From Rhizobium acidisoli (GTDB lineage Bacteria > Pseudomonadota > Alphaproteobacteria > Rhizobiales > Rhizobiaceae), in contig NZ_CP034998.1 of assembly GCF_002531755.2 (NCBI RefSeq), positions 4,022,501 through 4,086,500 on the forward strand: a stretch of 64,000 nucleotides of DNA, written 5' to 3'. The position numbers and the translations under genes were made by a program. Shown one piece after another: positions 1 through 8,332 of the stretch. Below the pieces are notes generated by a model. The model saw nothing but the letters and a program-made list of their open reading frames with translations, made no database searches and was not told where the DNA came from. Each line of letters starts with the position of its first letter. Position 1 is the stretch's first letter.

Positions 1-135
1 GTCGAGAAGATCGAGAACCTCGACTTCCAGATCGGGGCGCTGGCCGGTGAGATCGGCGATCCACTTGGCCGGATGTTCGGCAAAACGGCCAATACGCGTG
101 CTGCCGACAATGACGGCAATCTTCAGCTTGCTCAT
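1..135 (-). CDS. NAD(P)H-dependent FMN reductase, N-terminal part (cut by window edge)
   Basis: The 45 visible codons read from an ATG at 135 leftward off the window. The N-terminus starts MSKLKIAVIVGSTRIGRF, the phosphate-binding beta1-loop of the flavodoxin-like FMN reductase family (G-S-T-R). Such enzymes reduce FMN or quinones with NAD(P)H in the cytoplasm; the substrate cannot be told from this piece. It lies 185 bp beyond the end of pyc on the same strand, with a hairpin between them, so it is probably a separate transcript. Confidence 0.75.
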   Translation of the reverse strand, partial: MSKLKIAVIVGSTRIGRFAEHPAKWIADLTGQRPDLEVEVLDLLD

Positions 136-195
136 GGGGATGATTTCCTGATTGGTCTTGGGGGGCGGATGGCGGGAGCGCAAGTCTATGAGAAA

Positions 196-223
196 GCCTC
201 CTCGCCGGGCAAGGCGAGGAGGC
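196..223 (-). terminator. Hairpin terminator downstream of pyc
   Basis: A perfect 11-bp stem (196-206 with 213-223) encloses a 6-nt loop. Read on the minus strand it is followed by TTTCTC. It lies about 100 nt past the pyc stop and upstream of the FMN reductase start, which fits an intrinsic terminator with a weak U-tract. Confidence 0.55.
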
Positions 224-320
224 GGCTAATTCTTCAAAAAAATCAGCTTTTGGGCAGCCCGATCATACACAATCGGGTGATTGGCTACAGACCGCCGGTA
301 GCAGAACAGCCGCCCATTGC

Positions 321-3300
321 TTAACCGCCATAGACGACGAGCAGGTCCTTGGCGTCGATCTGATCGCCCGCCTTGACCAGCACTTCGGCGATGGTGCCGT
401 CCTTCTCCGCATGCAGCGCCGTTTCCATCTTCATCGCCTCGATCGAAACGAGCACGTCGCCGGCACTGACCGCTTGGCCAGAAGAGACGAAGACGCGTGA
501 GATGACGCCCGGCATCGGCGCACCGACATGGACGGCATTGCCCGGTTCGGCCTTGCGGCGGACCGCCGCCCCCGTCGCCCCATGGGCCCGGTCCGGCACC
601 TTGATACGGCGCGGCTGGCCGTTGAGTTCGAAGAAGATGGTGACCATGCCCTGGCTGTCGGTGGCGCTCATCGCCTGGTTGACGATGACAAGCGTCTTGC
701 CGCGTTCGATATCGGCAAACAGCTCTTCGCCATCCCCAAGCCCGTAGAAATAGGCAGGCGTCGGCAGCACCGAAACCGGGCCGTAGGTATCGGAGGCGAG
801 CGCGAAGTCGGTAAAGACCTTCGGATACATCAGATAGGAGGCGAACTCGAAATCGCTGACCTCGCGCTCCAGCTTTGTCTCGATGACCTTACGTTCGGCA
901 TCGAGATCGGCTTCCTTCAGCAGCGAGCCGGGACGCACCGTGTAGGGCTTGTCGCCCTTCAGCGCCTTCTTCTGCAGCGCTTCCGGCCATCCCGACGGCG
1001 GCTGGCCGAGATCGCCCTTCAGCATCGACACCACCGATTCCGGGAAGGAGACTTCGCGCTCGGGGCTGACGACGTCGGCGACCGTCAGGTCCTGGCTCAC
1101 CATCATCAGCGCCATGTCGCCGACCACCTTGGAGGACGGCGTCACCTTGACGATGTCGCCGAACATCTGGTTGGCGTCGGCATAAGCCTGCGCCACCCGA
1201 TGCCAGCGGGTCTCCAGACCCAGCGAGCGGGCCTGTTCCTTGAGGTTGGTGAACTGACCGCCCGGCATTTCATGCAGATAGACTTCCGATGCCGGCCCCT
1301 TCAGATCGCTTTCGAAGGCGGCATATTGGTTGCGCACCGCTTCCCAATAGAAGGAGACGCGGCGGATCCATTCCGGATCGAGACCCGGATCGCGCTCCGT
1401 ACCGCGCAGCGCCTCGACGATCGAGCCGAGACAGGGCTGCGACGTATTGCCGGACAGCGCATCCATGGCCGCATCGACGGCATCGACGCCGGCGTCGACC
1501 GCGGCAAGAACGGTCGCCGCGGCAATGCCCGATGTGTCATGCGTGTGGAAATGGATCGGCAGGCTGGTCGCCTCGCGCAGCGCCTTGAACAGAACCTTCG
1601 CCGCCGCAGGCTTGAGCAGGCCCGCCATGTCCTTGAGCGCGATGATATGGGCGCCGGCCTTTTCCAGCTCGACCGCAAGGTCGGTATAATATTTCAGGTC
1701 ATATTTCGGGCGGGCCGAATTGAGAATATCGCCGGTATAGCAGATCGCCGCCTCGCAGAGCTTGTTCTCTTCGGCGATGGCATCCATCGAGACGCGCATG
1801 TTCTCGACCCAGTTCAGGCAGTCGAAGACGCGGAAGAGATCGATGCCGCCGCGGGCCGCCTGGCGGACGAAGTATTTGACGACATTGTCGGGATAGTTGG
1901 TGTAGCCGACACCGTTGGCGCCGCGCAGCAGCATCTGTAAGAGCAGGTTCGGCGCGCCCTCGCGGATCAGCGCCAGGCGCTCCCACGGATCTTCCGTCAG
2001 GAAGCGCATCGAGACGTCGAAAGTGGCGCCGCCCCAACATTCCAGCGAGAGCAGGTTCGGCAGCGCATGCGCATAGGTGCCGGCGATGCGGGCGATGTCA
2101 TAGGTACGCATGCGGGTGGCGAGCAGCGACTGGTGGCCGTCGCGCATCGTCGTGTCGGTCAGAAGCACGCGCTTTTCGTTGCGCATCCATTCGCCGAATT
2201 TCTTCGGGCCGAGGGTGTCGAGAAGCTGCTTGGTGCCGTCCTTGACGCCATTGCCGTTGCCATAGGGCACCACCGGCTGGGCGGCGTTATCAAGCGGCCT
2301 TGGCCTATCCTTGGCTTCCGGATGACCGTTGACGGTGACGTCGGCGAGATAGGTCAGCAGCTTCGTCGCGCGGTCCTGGCGCTTAACCTGCTGGAAGAGT
2401 TCCGGCGTCGTGTCGATGAAGCGCGTGGTGTAGCTGTTGTCGCGGAATTTCGGATGGCCGATGATCGCTTCGAGGAAGGTCAGGTTGGTGGCGACGCCGC
2501 GAATACGGAATTCGCGCAGCGCCCGGTCCATGCGGGAAATCGCTTCGGAGGGGTTCGGCGCCCAGGCCGTGACCTTGACGAGCAGCGGATCGTAAAAGCG
2601 GGTGATGATGGCACCGGAATAGGAGGTGCCGCCGTCGAGGCGGATGCCGAAACCGGAAGCCGAGCGATAGGCGGTGATGCGGCCGTAATCCGGAATGAAG
2701 TTGTGTTCCGGATCCTCGGTGGTGATGCGGCACTGCAGCGCATGGCCGTTGAGACGGATATCGGCTTGAGCGGGAACGCCGGATTCCGGCGTGCCGATCG
2801 CGGCGCCGTCAAGGATGTGGATCTGCGCCTTGACGATGTCGATGCCGGTAACGACTTCGGTCACCGTGTGCTCGACCTGGATGCGCGGATTGACCTCGAT
2901 GAAGTAGAATTTGCCGGTATCGGCATCCATCAGATATTCGACGGTGCCGGCGCCGACATAATTGGTCGCCGCTGCGATCTTCAGCGAATAGGCGGCGAGC
3001 TCCTGGCGCTGCGCCTCGGAAAGATAGGGGGCCGGCGCCCGCTCGACGACCTTCTGGTTGCGGCGCTGGATGGAGCAGTCACGCTCGAACAGATGCACGA
3101 CATTGCCGTGCGTATCGCCGAGAACCTGGCTTTCGACGTGGCGGGCGCGTTCGACCAGCTTTTCCAGATAGACCTCGTCCTTGCCGAAGGCGGCCATCGC
3201 CTCGCGCTTGGCCTCGGTCACCTCACGGGCGAGATCCTTCGGGTCGCGGATGGCGCGCATGCCGCGCCCGCCGCCGCCCCAGGAGGCCTTCAGCATGACG

Positions 3301-3785
3301 GGATAACCGATGTCTTTCGCCATCTTCGCCACCACGGCCATATCGTCGGGCAGCGGCTCGGTCGCCGGCACGACAGGCACGCCGACCGAGATCGCCAGAT
3401 TGCGGGCCGCGACCTTGTTGCCGAGCTGGCGCATCGTATCGGCCCTCGGGCCGATGAAGATGATACCGGCCTTGTTGCAGGCATCGACGAATTCGGGGCT
3501 TTCCGACAGCAGGCCGTAACCCGGGTGAATGGCGTCGGCGCCCGAGAGCTTGGCGACGCGGATCACCTCGTCGATCGACAGATAGCTTTCGATCGGTCCG
3601 AGATCACGCGCAAGATGCGGACCGCGGCCGACCTGGTAGCTTTCGTCCGCCTTGAAGCGATGCAGCGCCAGCTTGTCCTCTTCTGCCCAGATCGCCACGG
3701 TTTTTATTCCAAGCTCGTTGGCCGCGCGGAACACGCGAATGGCAATTTCGGAGCGATTGGCAACGAGAATCTTGGAAATGGGCAA
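321..3785 (-). CDS. pyc: Pyruvate carboxylase
   Basis: This 1154-residue single-chain enzyme carboxylates pyruvate to oxaloacetate, using ATP, bicarbonate and biotin, to refill the TCA cycle and feed gluconeogenesis. The domains are all visible. An ATP-grasp biotin carboxylase covers roughly residues 1-460 (glycine-rich loop SWGGGGRGMR, EVNPRIQVEHTVTE). The carboxyltransferase barrel starts near 540 with TDTTMRDGHQS. The C-terminal biotinyl domain carries AMKMET, with the biotinylated lysine at about residue 1119. The length is normal for the family. It is monocistronic between a left-hand terminator and the divergent-type gap to the LuxR gene; pyc next to expR and ndvA is also the S. meliloti arrangement. 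Confidence 0.97.
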   Translation of the reverse strand: MPISKILVANRSEIAIRVFRAANELGIKTVAIWAEEDKLALHRFKADESYQVGRGPHLARDLGPIESYLSIDEVIRVAKLSGADAIHPGYGLLSESPEFVDACNKAGIIFIGPRADTMRQLGNKVAARNLAISVGVPVVPATEPLPDDMAVVAKMAKDIGYPVMLKASWGGGGRGMRAIRDPKDLAREVTEAKREAMAAFGKDEVYLEKLVERARHVESQVLGDTHGNVVHLFERDCSIQRRNQKVVERAPAPYLSEAQRQELAAYSLKIAAATNYVGAGTVEYLMDADTGKFYFIEVNPRIQVEHTVTEVVTGIDIVKAQIHILDGAAIGTPESGVPAQADIRLNGHALQCRITTEDPEHNFIPDYGRITAYRSASGFGIRLDGGTSYSGAIITRFYDPLLVKVTAWAPNPSEAISRMDRALREFRIRGVATNLTFLEAIIGHPKFRDNSYTTRFIDTTPELFQQVKRQDRATKLLTYLADVTVNGHPEAKDRPRPLDNAAQPVVPYGNGNGVKDGTKQLLDTLGPKKFGEWMRNEKRVLLTDTTMRDGHQSLLATRMRTYDIARIAGTYAHALPNLLSLECWGGATFDVSMRFLTEDPWERLALIREGAPNLLLQMLLRGANGVGYTNYPDNVVKYFVRQAARGGIDLFRVFDCLNWVENMRVSMDAIAEENKLCEAAICYTGDILNSARPKYDLKYYTDLAVELEKAGAHIIALKDMAGLLKPAAAKVLFKALREATSLPIHFHTHDTSGIAAATVLAAVDAGVDAVDAAMDALSGNTSQPCLGSIVEALRGTERDPGLDPEWIRRVSFYWEAVRNQYAAFESDLKGPASEVYLHEMPGGQFTNLKEQARSLGLETRWHRVAQAYADANQMFGDIVKVTPSSKVVGDMALMMVSQDLTVADVVSPEREVSFPESVVSMLKGDLGQPPSGWPEALQKKALKGDKPYTVRPGSLLKEADLDAERKVIETKLEREVSDFEFASYLMYPKVFTDFALASDTYGPVSVLPTPAYFYGLGDGEELFADIERGKTLVIVNQAMSATDSQGMVTIFFELNGQPRRIKVPDRAHGATGAAVRRKAEPGNAVHVGAPMPGVISRVFVSSGQAVSAGDVLVSIEAMKMETALHAEKDGTIAEVLVKAGDQIDAKDLLVVYGG

Positions 3786-4001
3786 AACGGTCTCCTCAGA
3801 CGTTCAGACGCGGGCATGCTGCACCCGCGAAGGAAATTCTTAACTTCTTGTCACAGGAAGTTCAATTTCTCTTGCGACTGCGAAATGCAATTTCTCGCCA
3901 TTCTGGATACGAATAATGCCAGATCGGCTCGACCTGGATCAGAATCCTTATGGAAATCAAAGAGGTATTATAGAAATCGCTTATGTTGCCAGCATGATGC
4001 T

Positions 4002-4757
4002 TTAGCTTATCAGCCGGTGACGGAAGGCAAGCGCCACCGCCTGTTGCCGGTTTTTCGCCTTCAGCTTGTTCTGCAAGCCGTTCATATACCAGTCGACGGT
4101 GTGGTTTGAGATCTTCAGCACCTTGCCGATTTCCATCGAGGTCATGCCTTCGGCGAGATAATGCAGGATCTCCATTTCACGTCGCGTCAGGGGCGTGTCG
4201 GCCGGCAGCACGGTTTCCAGCGCCTGCGCCTCGTCCTTCAGTTCGAGCATTCGCCAGAAGCTCTTGCGTGCCACCGCCTCAAACAGGGCGATCTCCACCG
4301 GCGACAGCTCGACAGGTTTGCCGGCGAGACTCAGGCTGCCGAGAATGCCGTTCCGTCCGTGGACGGGAAAGATATAACCGTCTTCCAGTCCGTGACCGAA
4401 GGCATCGACCATCATCTGCTCCATGCGGCGGCGCTGCGCATCCTTGCCGAAGGCCGCCAGGCTTTCCCGCCAGCGGAAAGGCCGCTGCGCATGGGCGAGA
4501 TAGCGCACCATCGGATCGATCATGACATATTTTTTCGCGGAATAGATTTGCGGCCATTGTTCCGGCCAGCGATCGGCAAGCGCCGCGGCCCGGGGTTCCG
4601 GATGGCGCTGCGCCGGATTTTGCGGCAAATGGCGCAGCAGGCCGTAATATTCGAAGCCGCAATCGTCGATCACCCGTTCGAACTCGGTCACCAATGCCCG
4701 AGCGTTCGGCGATTCTTCCAGAACTATAAGCAATTGAATTAACAAATTAATATTCAC
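4002..4757 (-). CDS. expR: LuxR-family quorum-sensing regulator, ExpR-like
   Basis: This 251-residue protein has an N-terminal autoinducer-binding domain (about residues 20-165, with W, Y and D residues in the region PEQWPQIYSAKKYVMIDPMV) and a C-terminal GerE/LuxR helix-turn-helix (about 188-251, LTRREMEILHYLAEGMTSMEIG). I start it at the GTG at 4757 because AAGGGG lies 7 nt upstream; the longer frame to 4814 adds an arginine-rich stretch with no homology signal. No luxI-type synthase lies nearby, so it is an orphan receptor. Position between pyc and ndvA matches S. meliloti expR, which controls exopolysaccharide and motility genes with long-chain acyl-homoserine lactones. The ExpR name rests on synteny and family, not on an alignment. 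Confidence 0.85.
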   Translation of the reverse strand: MNINLLIQLLIVLEESPNARALVTEFERVIDDCGFEYYGLLRHLPQNPAQRHPEPRAAALADRWPEQWPQIYSAKKYVMIDPMVRYLAHAQRPFRWRESLAAFGKDAQRRRMEQMMVDAFGHGLEDGYIFPVHGRNGILGSLSLAGKPVELSPVEIALFEAVARKSFWRMLELKDEAQALETVLPADTPLTRREMEILHYLAEGMTSMEIGKVLKISNHTVDWYMNGLQNKLKAKNRQQAVALAFRHRLIS

Positions 4758-5081
4758 AAAATGCCCCTTGCCCGGACGTGACGCCCGCATCCGAGGCCGT
4801 CGGCGGCTTGTCAAATGGGTCGCGAAACGGTCTTCTCAAAAAATGCAGTCTCTAATTTCAATGCTGCGCTAAAAATTTATTAAAATGCAAGCGCAAATTG
4901 TTGCGCGGATATAGCCGAGTAACAATTTCAGCGCCATAGCCTATCTCGTCGCATCCTGCGATAGTACGATCGGGTGAATCGTCGCCTGGATTGAACCCTG
5001 AATACTCCGTTAATCGCCGGTTCAGGTAGCCTTTTGTAGCATGGCATCATCCCGTTTTCGCAGATGCACAAGAGGTTCGAC
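4758..5081. promoter_or_regulatory. Divergent expR-ndvA intergenic region with an 8-bp inverted repeat
   Basis: This AT-richer gap between the divergent genes must hold both promoters. I see an inverted repeat AAATTGTT (4895-4902) / AACAATTT (4921-4928) with an 18-nt spacer, a possible operator. It does not resemble a classic lux box. I could not assign -10/-35 elements with confidence. Confidence 0.35.
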
Positions 5082-6845
5082 GTGACGCTATTCAAGGTCT
5101 ATGCAAGAGCTCTGCGCTATCTTGGCGCCTACAAGCTGCGCGTATCCCTGGTCGTGGTGGCAAACATTGTTCTGGCGACGATTACCATCGCGGAGCCGAT
5201 CCTGTTCGGTCGCATTATCGATGCGATTTCCGGCAAGGGTGAGGTCAAGCCCATCCTTTTCATGTGGGCGACTTTCGCGGTCTTCAACACTGTCGCCTTC
5301 GTCCTGGTCGCCCGCGAGGCTGACCGGCTGGCCCATGGCCGGCGAGCGACGCTGCTGACGGAAGCCTTCGGCCGGATCATTTCCATGCCGCTTGGCTGGC
5401 ACCATCAGCGCGGCACCTCCAACGCGCTGCATACATTGCTGCGGGCCTGCGAAACGCTGTTCGGCCTCTGGCTGGAATTCATGCGCAATCACCTGTCGAC
5501 GGTCATCGCGCTTGCCCTTCTGATCCCGACCGCAATGGCGATGGACCTGCGTCTTTCCGCAGTGCTGATGGTGCTCGCCGTCGCCTACTGGCTGATCGGC
5601 CGCGTCGTCATGAGCCGCACCAAGGACGGTCAGGCTTCGGTCGAAAACCATTATCACACGGTCTTCTCGCATGTCAGCGACTCGATCAGCAACGTTTCGG
5701 TCCTGCACAGCTACAACCGCATCGAGGCTGAAACCCGGGCGCTGAAATCCTTTGCCGACCGCCTGCTCGAAGCCCAGTATCCGGTGCTCGACTGGTGGGC
5801 GATCGCCAGCGCGCTGAACCGCATGGCCTCGACCATTGCGATGATGGTGGTTCTGATCATCGGCACCATGCTCGTCCAGGCCGGCCAGCTGCGCGTCGGC
5901 GACGTCATCGCCTTCATCGGCTTTGCCAACCTGCTGATCGGCCGCCTCGACCTGATGCGCCAGTTCGCCACCCAGATTTTCGAAGCCCGTTCCAAGCTCG
6001 AGGAATTCTATGCTCTCGAAGACTCGGTGCGTGAACGCGAAGAACCGGCCGGCAATGGCGAGATCAAGGACGTCAAGGGTGAGGTCGAATTCCGCGACGT
6101 CTCCTTCGGCTTCGGCAACAGCTCGCAGGGCCTGCACAATGTCTCCTTCTCGGTGAAGGCAGGCCAGACGGTTGCGATCGTCGGCCCGACCGGCGCCGGC
6201 AAGACGACGCTCGTCAACCTGCTGCAGCGCGTCTACGACGCCCAGGGCGGCCAGATCCTCGTCGACGGCACCGATATCACCAAGGTGACCCGCAAGTCGC
6301 TGCGTCGCCACATCGCCACGGTCTTCCAGGACGCAGGCCTGCTGAACCGCTCGATCAGCGAGAATATCCGCCTCGGCCGCGAGGGTGCGAGCGAAGAGGA
6401 AATGCGCCGTGCGGCCGAAGCCGCCGCCGCCGCCGACTTCATCGAGACCCGTGAGGATCGCTACGATACGCATGTCGGTGAACGCGGCAACAAGCTCTCC
6501 GGCGGCGAGCGCCAGCGCATCGCGATTGCCCGCGCCATCCTCAAGGACGCGCCGATCCTGGTGCTCGACGAGGCGACCTCGGCGCTCGACGTCGAGACCG
6601 AGAACCGCGTCAAGGCGGCGATCGACAATCTGCGTGAGAATCGCACCACCTTCATCATCGCCCACCGCCTGTCGACGGTCCGCGAAGCCGATATGGTGCT
6701 CTTCCTGGATGACGGCCGCGTCGTCGAACAGGGCAGCTTCGACGAACTCAGCCACAGCAACGGCCGCTTCGCCGCCCTGCTGCGCGCCAGCGGTATCCTG
6801 ACGGACGAAGAGGTCCGCAAGGCCCACGCCACCGAAGCCGCCTGA
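5082..6845 (+). CDS. ndvA: Cyclic beta-1,2-glucan ABC exporter NdvA
   Basis: This is a 587-residue half-transporter. An ABC exporter-type membrane domain with about six helices occupies residues 15-300, followed by a nucleotide-binding domain with Walker A GPTGAGKTT near 368, signature LSGGERQR near 473 and Walker B ILVLDEATS near 492. It probably works as a homodimer in the inner membrane and moves cyclic beta-1,2-glucan made by NdvB to the periplasm, which rhizobia need for osmotic adaptation and nodule invasion. I chose GTG at 5082 (AGAGG 7 nt upstream, protein beginning VTLFKVYARALRYL as in known NdvA); an in-frame ATG lies at 5064. A strong terminator follows the stop. Confidence 0.95.
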   Translation: MTLFKVYARALRYLGAYKLRVSLVVVANIVLATITIAEPILFGRIIDAISGKGEVKPILFMWATFAVFNTVAFVLVAREADRLAHGRRATLLTEAFGRIISMPLGWHHQRGTSNALHTLLRACETLFGLWLEFMRNHLSTVIALALLIPTAMAMDLRLSAVLMVLAVAYWLIGRVVMSRTKDGQASVENHYHTVFSHVSDSISNVSVLHSYNRIEAETRALKSFADRLLEAQYPVLDWWAIASALNRMASTIAMMVVLIIGTMLVQAGQLRVGDVIAFIGFANLLIGRLDLMRQFATQIFEARSKLEEFYALEDSVREREEPAGNGEIKDVKGEVEFRDVSFGFGNSSQGLHNVSFSVKAGQTVAIVGPTGAGKTTLVNLLQRVYDAQGGQILVDGTDITKVTRKSLRRHIATVFQDAGLLNRSISENIRLGREGASEEEMRRAAEAAAAADFIETREDRYDTHVGERGNKLSGGERQRIAIARAILKDAPILVLDEATSALDVETENRVKAAIDNLRENRTTFIIAHRLSTVREADMVLFLDDGRVVEQGSFDELSHSNGRFAALLRASGILTDEEVRKAHATEAA

Positions 6846-6867
6846 TCGCTTCGGGTTTCAAGACAAA

Positions 6868-6899
6868 GGCCGGAAGGGTAGCTCCCTTCCGGCCTTTTT
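6868..6899 (+). terminator. Rho-independent terminator of ndvA
   Basis: A perfect 11-bp GC-rich stem (6868-6878 with 6884-6894) with a 5-nt loop is followed by TTTTT. It lies 22 nt after the ndvA stop. This is a textbook intrinsic terminator. Confidence 0.9.
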
Positions 6900-6904
6900 C
6901 GTGG

Positions 6905-7085
6905 GCTGGATAAGGCCAGTCCAATTCCTACGAGACACAGTAACCGTAGGCGGTGTTTTGAACCCACCTTCCGGATCATGATGTCGATGATGAGCCCCTG
7001 AACGGGTAGTGCCCCTAAGAGCCGCTTTGAGCGGCTCTTATCACGAAAGCCTCCGGCTTGCCGGGGGATGGTTACTCTCAAGGAA
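6905..7085 (+). mobile_element. Probable IS200/IS605-type (tnpB) right-end remnant with RNA scaffold-like hairpins
   Basis: There is no intact gene here. Two hairpins stand in series: an 11-bp perfect stem 7016-7026/7030-7040 and an 8-bp stem 7050-7057/7060-7067 (CCTCCGGC / GCCGGGGG). The latter is followed by GATGGTTAC, the layout I associate with right ends of tnpB-type elements and the 3' scaffold of their omega RNA. Just upstream, one open frame ends RDTVTVGGVLNPPSGS-stop (stop about 6986), similar in style to a TnpB C-terminus. No full tnpB and no left end are present, so only a tail seems to remain. An unrelated sRNA is the alternative. Confidence 0.4.
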
Positions 7086-7151
7086 TGATGTCGGATGCGG
7101 TCGCGGTGATGACTGGCGCGATGTCGCCAACACCGTTGAAAGGATCAAACC

Positions 7152-7715
7152 ATGTTGCCTGAAGGCGTGCTCATCAACGGCTTAACCGGCGAAGTCTCGC
7201 CTGGGACCGGGAAATACACGAAACGTCTTAGCGAGCTGCGTGAGATATTCCAGGACCAGACCGAGCTTGACAGGCTAGTGGAAGTCGAGGGCGATCCCGT
7301 TGTCTACGAGGTCATCGAATATAGGAAGGAGGGCAGCGACCTCTTTTTCGGCACCACGACGATGGAACCCGGCAAGGTCAGCGGTGAGTTCTTTATGACG
7401 CGCGGCCATTTTCACCAGCGCCGCGATATGGGTGAGGTCTATTATACACAGAGTGGCCACGGGGTCCTTTTGCTCGAGTCCCGCAAAGGAGAGACAAAAG
7501 TGGTCCGGATGGACCCGGGCGTTTGCGCCTTCATTCCACCGGACTGGGCTCACCGATCAATCAATGTCGGCAGTGAAAAGCTCGTGTTCGTGTGGGTGTG
7601 CAATGTCGACGCGGGACATGATTACGGCGATATTCTCAAACACGGGATGCGTAAAATCGTCGTCGACAGGGACGGCAAGGACACCATCATGAACAATCCA
7701 CACTACTCGTCGTGA
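7152..7715 (+). CDS. pgiA: Cupin-type glucose-6-phosphate isomerase
   Basis: This 187-residue protein belongs to the small metal-dependent phosphoglucose isomerase family first known from archaea, which interconverts glucose-6-phosphate and fructose-6-phosphate. The cupin metal site is visible: GHFHQ near residues 85-89 (two histidines), a glutamate in DMGEVYY near 95, and a histidine in PPDWAHRSIN near 134. It is unrelated in sequence to the usual bacterial Pgi. The flanking IS-like remnant upstream and odd sequence downstream suggest it arrived by transfer and may be a second isozyme. AAAGGATC lies about 9 nt before the ATG as a ribosome site. Confidence 0.85.
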   Translation: MLPEGVLINGLTGEVSPGTGKYTKRLSELREIFQDQTELDRLVEVEGDPVVYEVIEYRKEGSDLFFGTTTMEPGKVSGEFFMTRGHFHQRRDMGEVYYTQSGHGVLLLESRKGETKVVRMDPGVCAFIPPDWAHRSINVGSEKLVFVWVCNVDAGHDYGDILKHGMRKIVVDRDGKDTIMNNPHYSS

Positions 7716-7927
7716 GATGCTTAGACGTCTTTTGTCGGTGGTGAGAAATGTCTGAGGTTGAGATACCCGTGAAGGACCTTGCACTGATCGATGAGACCAA
7801 AAGAGGTAAGCGTCCGGTCAGGCCGTTTGATGGTGGATCGCACATCGCCATTTCAAGCCAACCCCGATTGACCACCGTGCCCATGTTCCTACCTTCCGCC
7901 TTGTCACCAAGCATCAGGAGCAAACTC

Positions 7928-8281
7928 ATGACCGTCCTGCGCATCATCGCCAATATCCAGGCTCCTGACATCACGCTTGCCCGGCGCTTCTATCAGGACA
8001 TCCTCGATCTCGACGTCGTCATGGATCACGGCTGGATCACGACCTTCGGCGCCGCGAGGCCGATGAACGTTCAGCTGAGCATCGCCAGCGAGGGCGGTTC
8101 CGGAACGCCGGTGCCCGATCTTTCGATCGAAGTTGATGATCTCGATGCCGTGTTCGAGGCGATGTCGGCTGCCGGTTTTGCGATCGAGTATGGGCCGACC
8201 GACGAGCCCTGGGGCGTCAGGCGCTTTTATGTCCGCGATCCCTTAGGCAAGCTGGTGAACATTCTCGTCCATAAAAATTGA
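7928..8281 (+). CDS. VOC (glyoxalase/bleomycin-resistance) family protein
   Basis: This 117-residue protein has the paired beta-alpha-beta-beta-beta modules of the VOC superfamily: an N-terminal IANIQAPDITLARRFYQDIL and a C-terminal VRRFYVRDPLGKLVNILVH. Members bind metals or small molecules and include glyoxalase I and dioxygenases; the substrate is unknown. I start at ATG 7928, 7 nt after AGGAG, and not at the upstream in-frame ATG (7748), whose extra 60 residues do not look like VOC sequence. It converges on opgC. Confidence 0.8.
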   Translation: MTVLRIIANIQAPDITLARRFYQDILDLDVVMDHGWITTFGAARPMNVQLSIASEGGSGTPVPDLSIEVDDLDAVFEAMSAAGFAIEYGPTDEPWGVRRFYVRDPLGKLVNILVHKN

Positions 8282-8306
8282 GCCGGCGGCCATCGGCCAC
8301 CGGCTC
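8280..8306. terminator. Hairpin between the VOC gene and opgC
   Basis: The stem GAGCCGG(c)GGCC / GGCC(a)CCGGCTC spans 8280-8306 with a 3-nt loop and one internal mismatch, and starts inside the VOC stop codon. It sits between convergent genes and could end transcription from both sides. There is no long T-run on either strand. Confidence 0.5.
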
Positions 8307-8332
8307 CTTCATCTCACAGACGCGTCGGAAAC

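Noticed and set aside
528..4109. Plus-strand frames of 470 and 680 codons opposite pyc
   Set aside because: Same shadow composition; pyc is complete and certain on the minus strand.
4002..4757. Quorum-sensing synthase partner for the LuxR gene
   Set aside because: No LuxI-like frame exists next to it or elsewhere in the window.
5088..6827. 579-codon minus-strand frame opposite ndvA
   Set aside because: Shadow of the ABC exporter; no start context or domain.
6905..7085. 6S RNA or another housekeeping RNA
   Set aside because: The fold is two short hairpins in series, not one long rod with a central bubble, and the neighbour genes expected for 6S RNA in rhizobia are absent.
7690..7927. N-terminal extension of the VOC protein or a separate small gene
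   Set aside because: The sequence does not fit the VOC fold, and ATG 7928 has a good ribosome site; no independent start was found.
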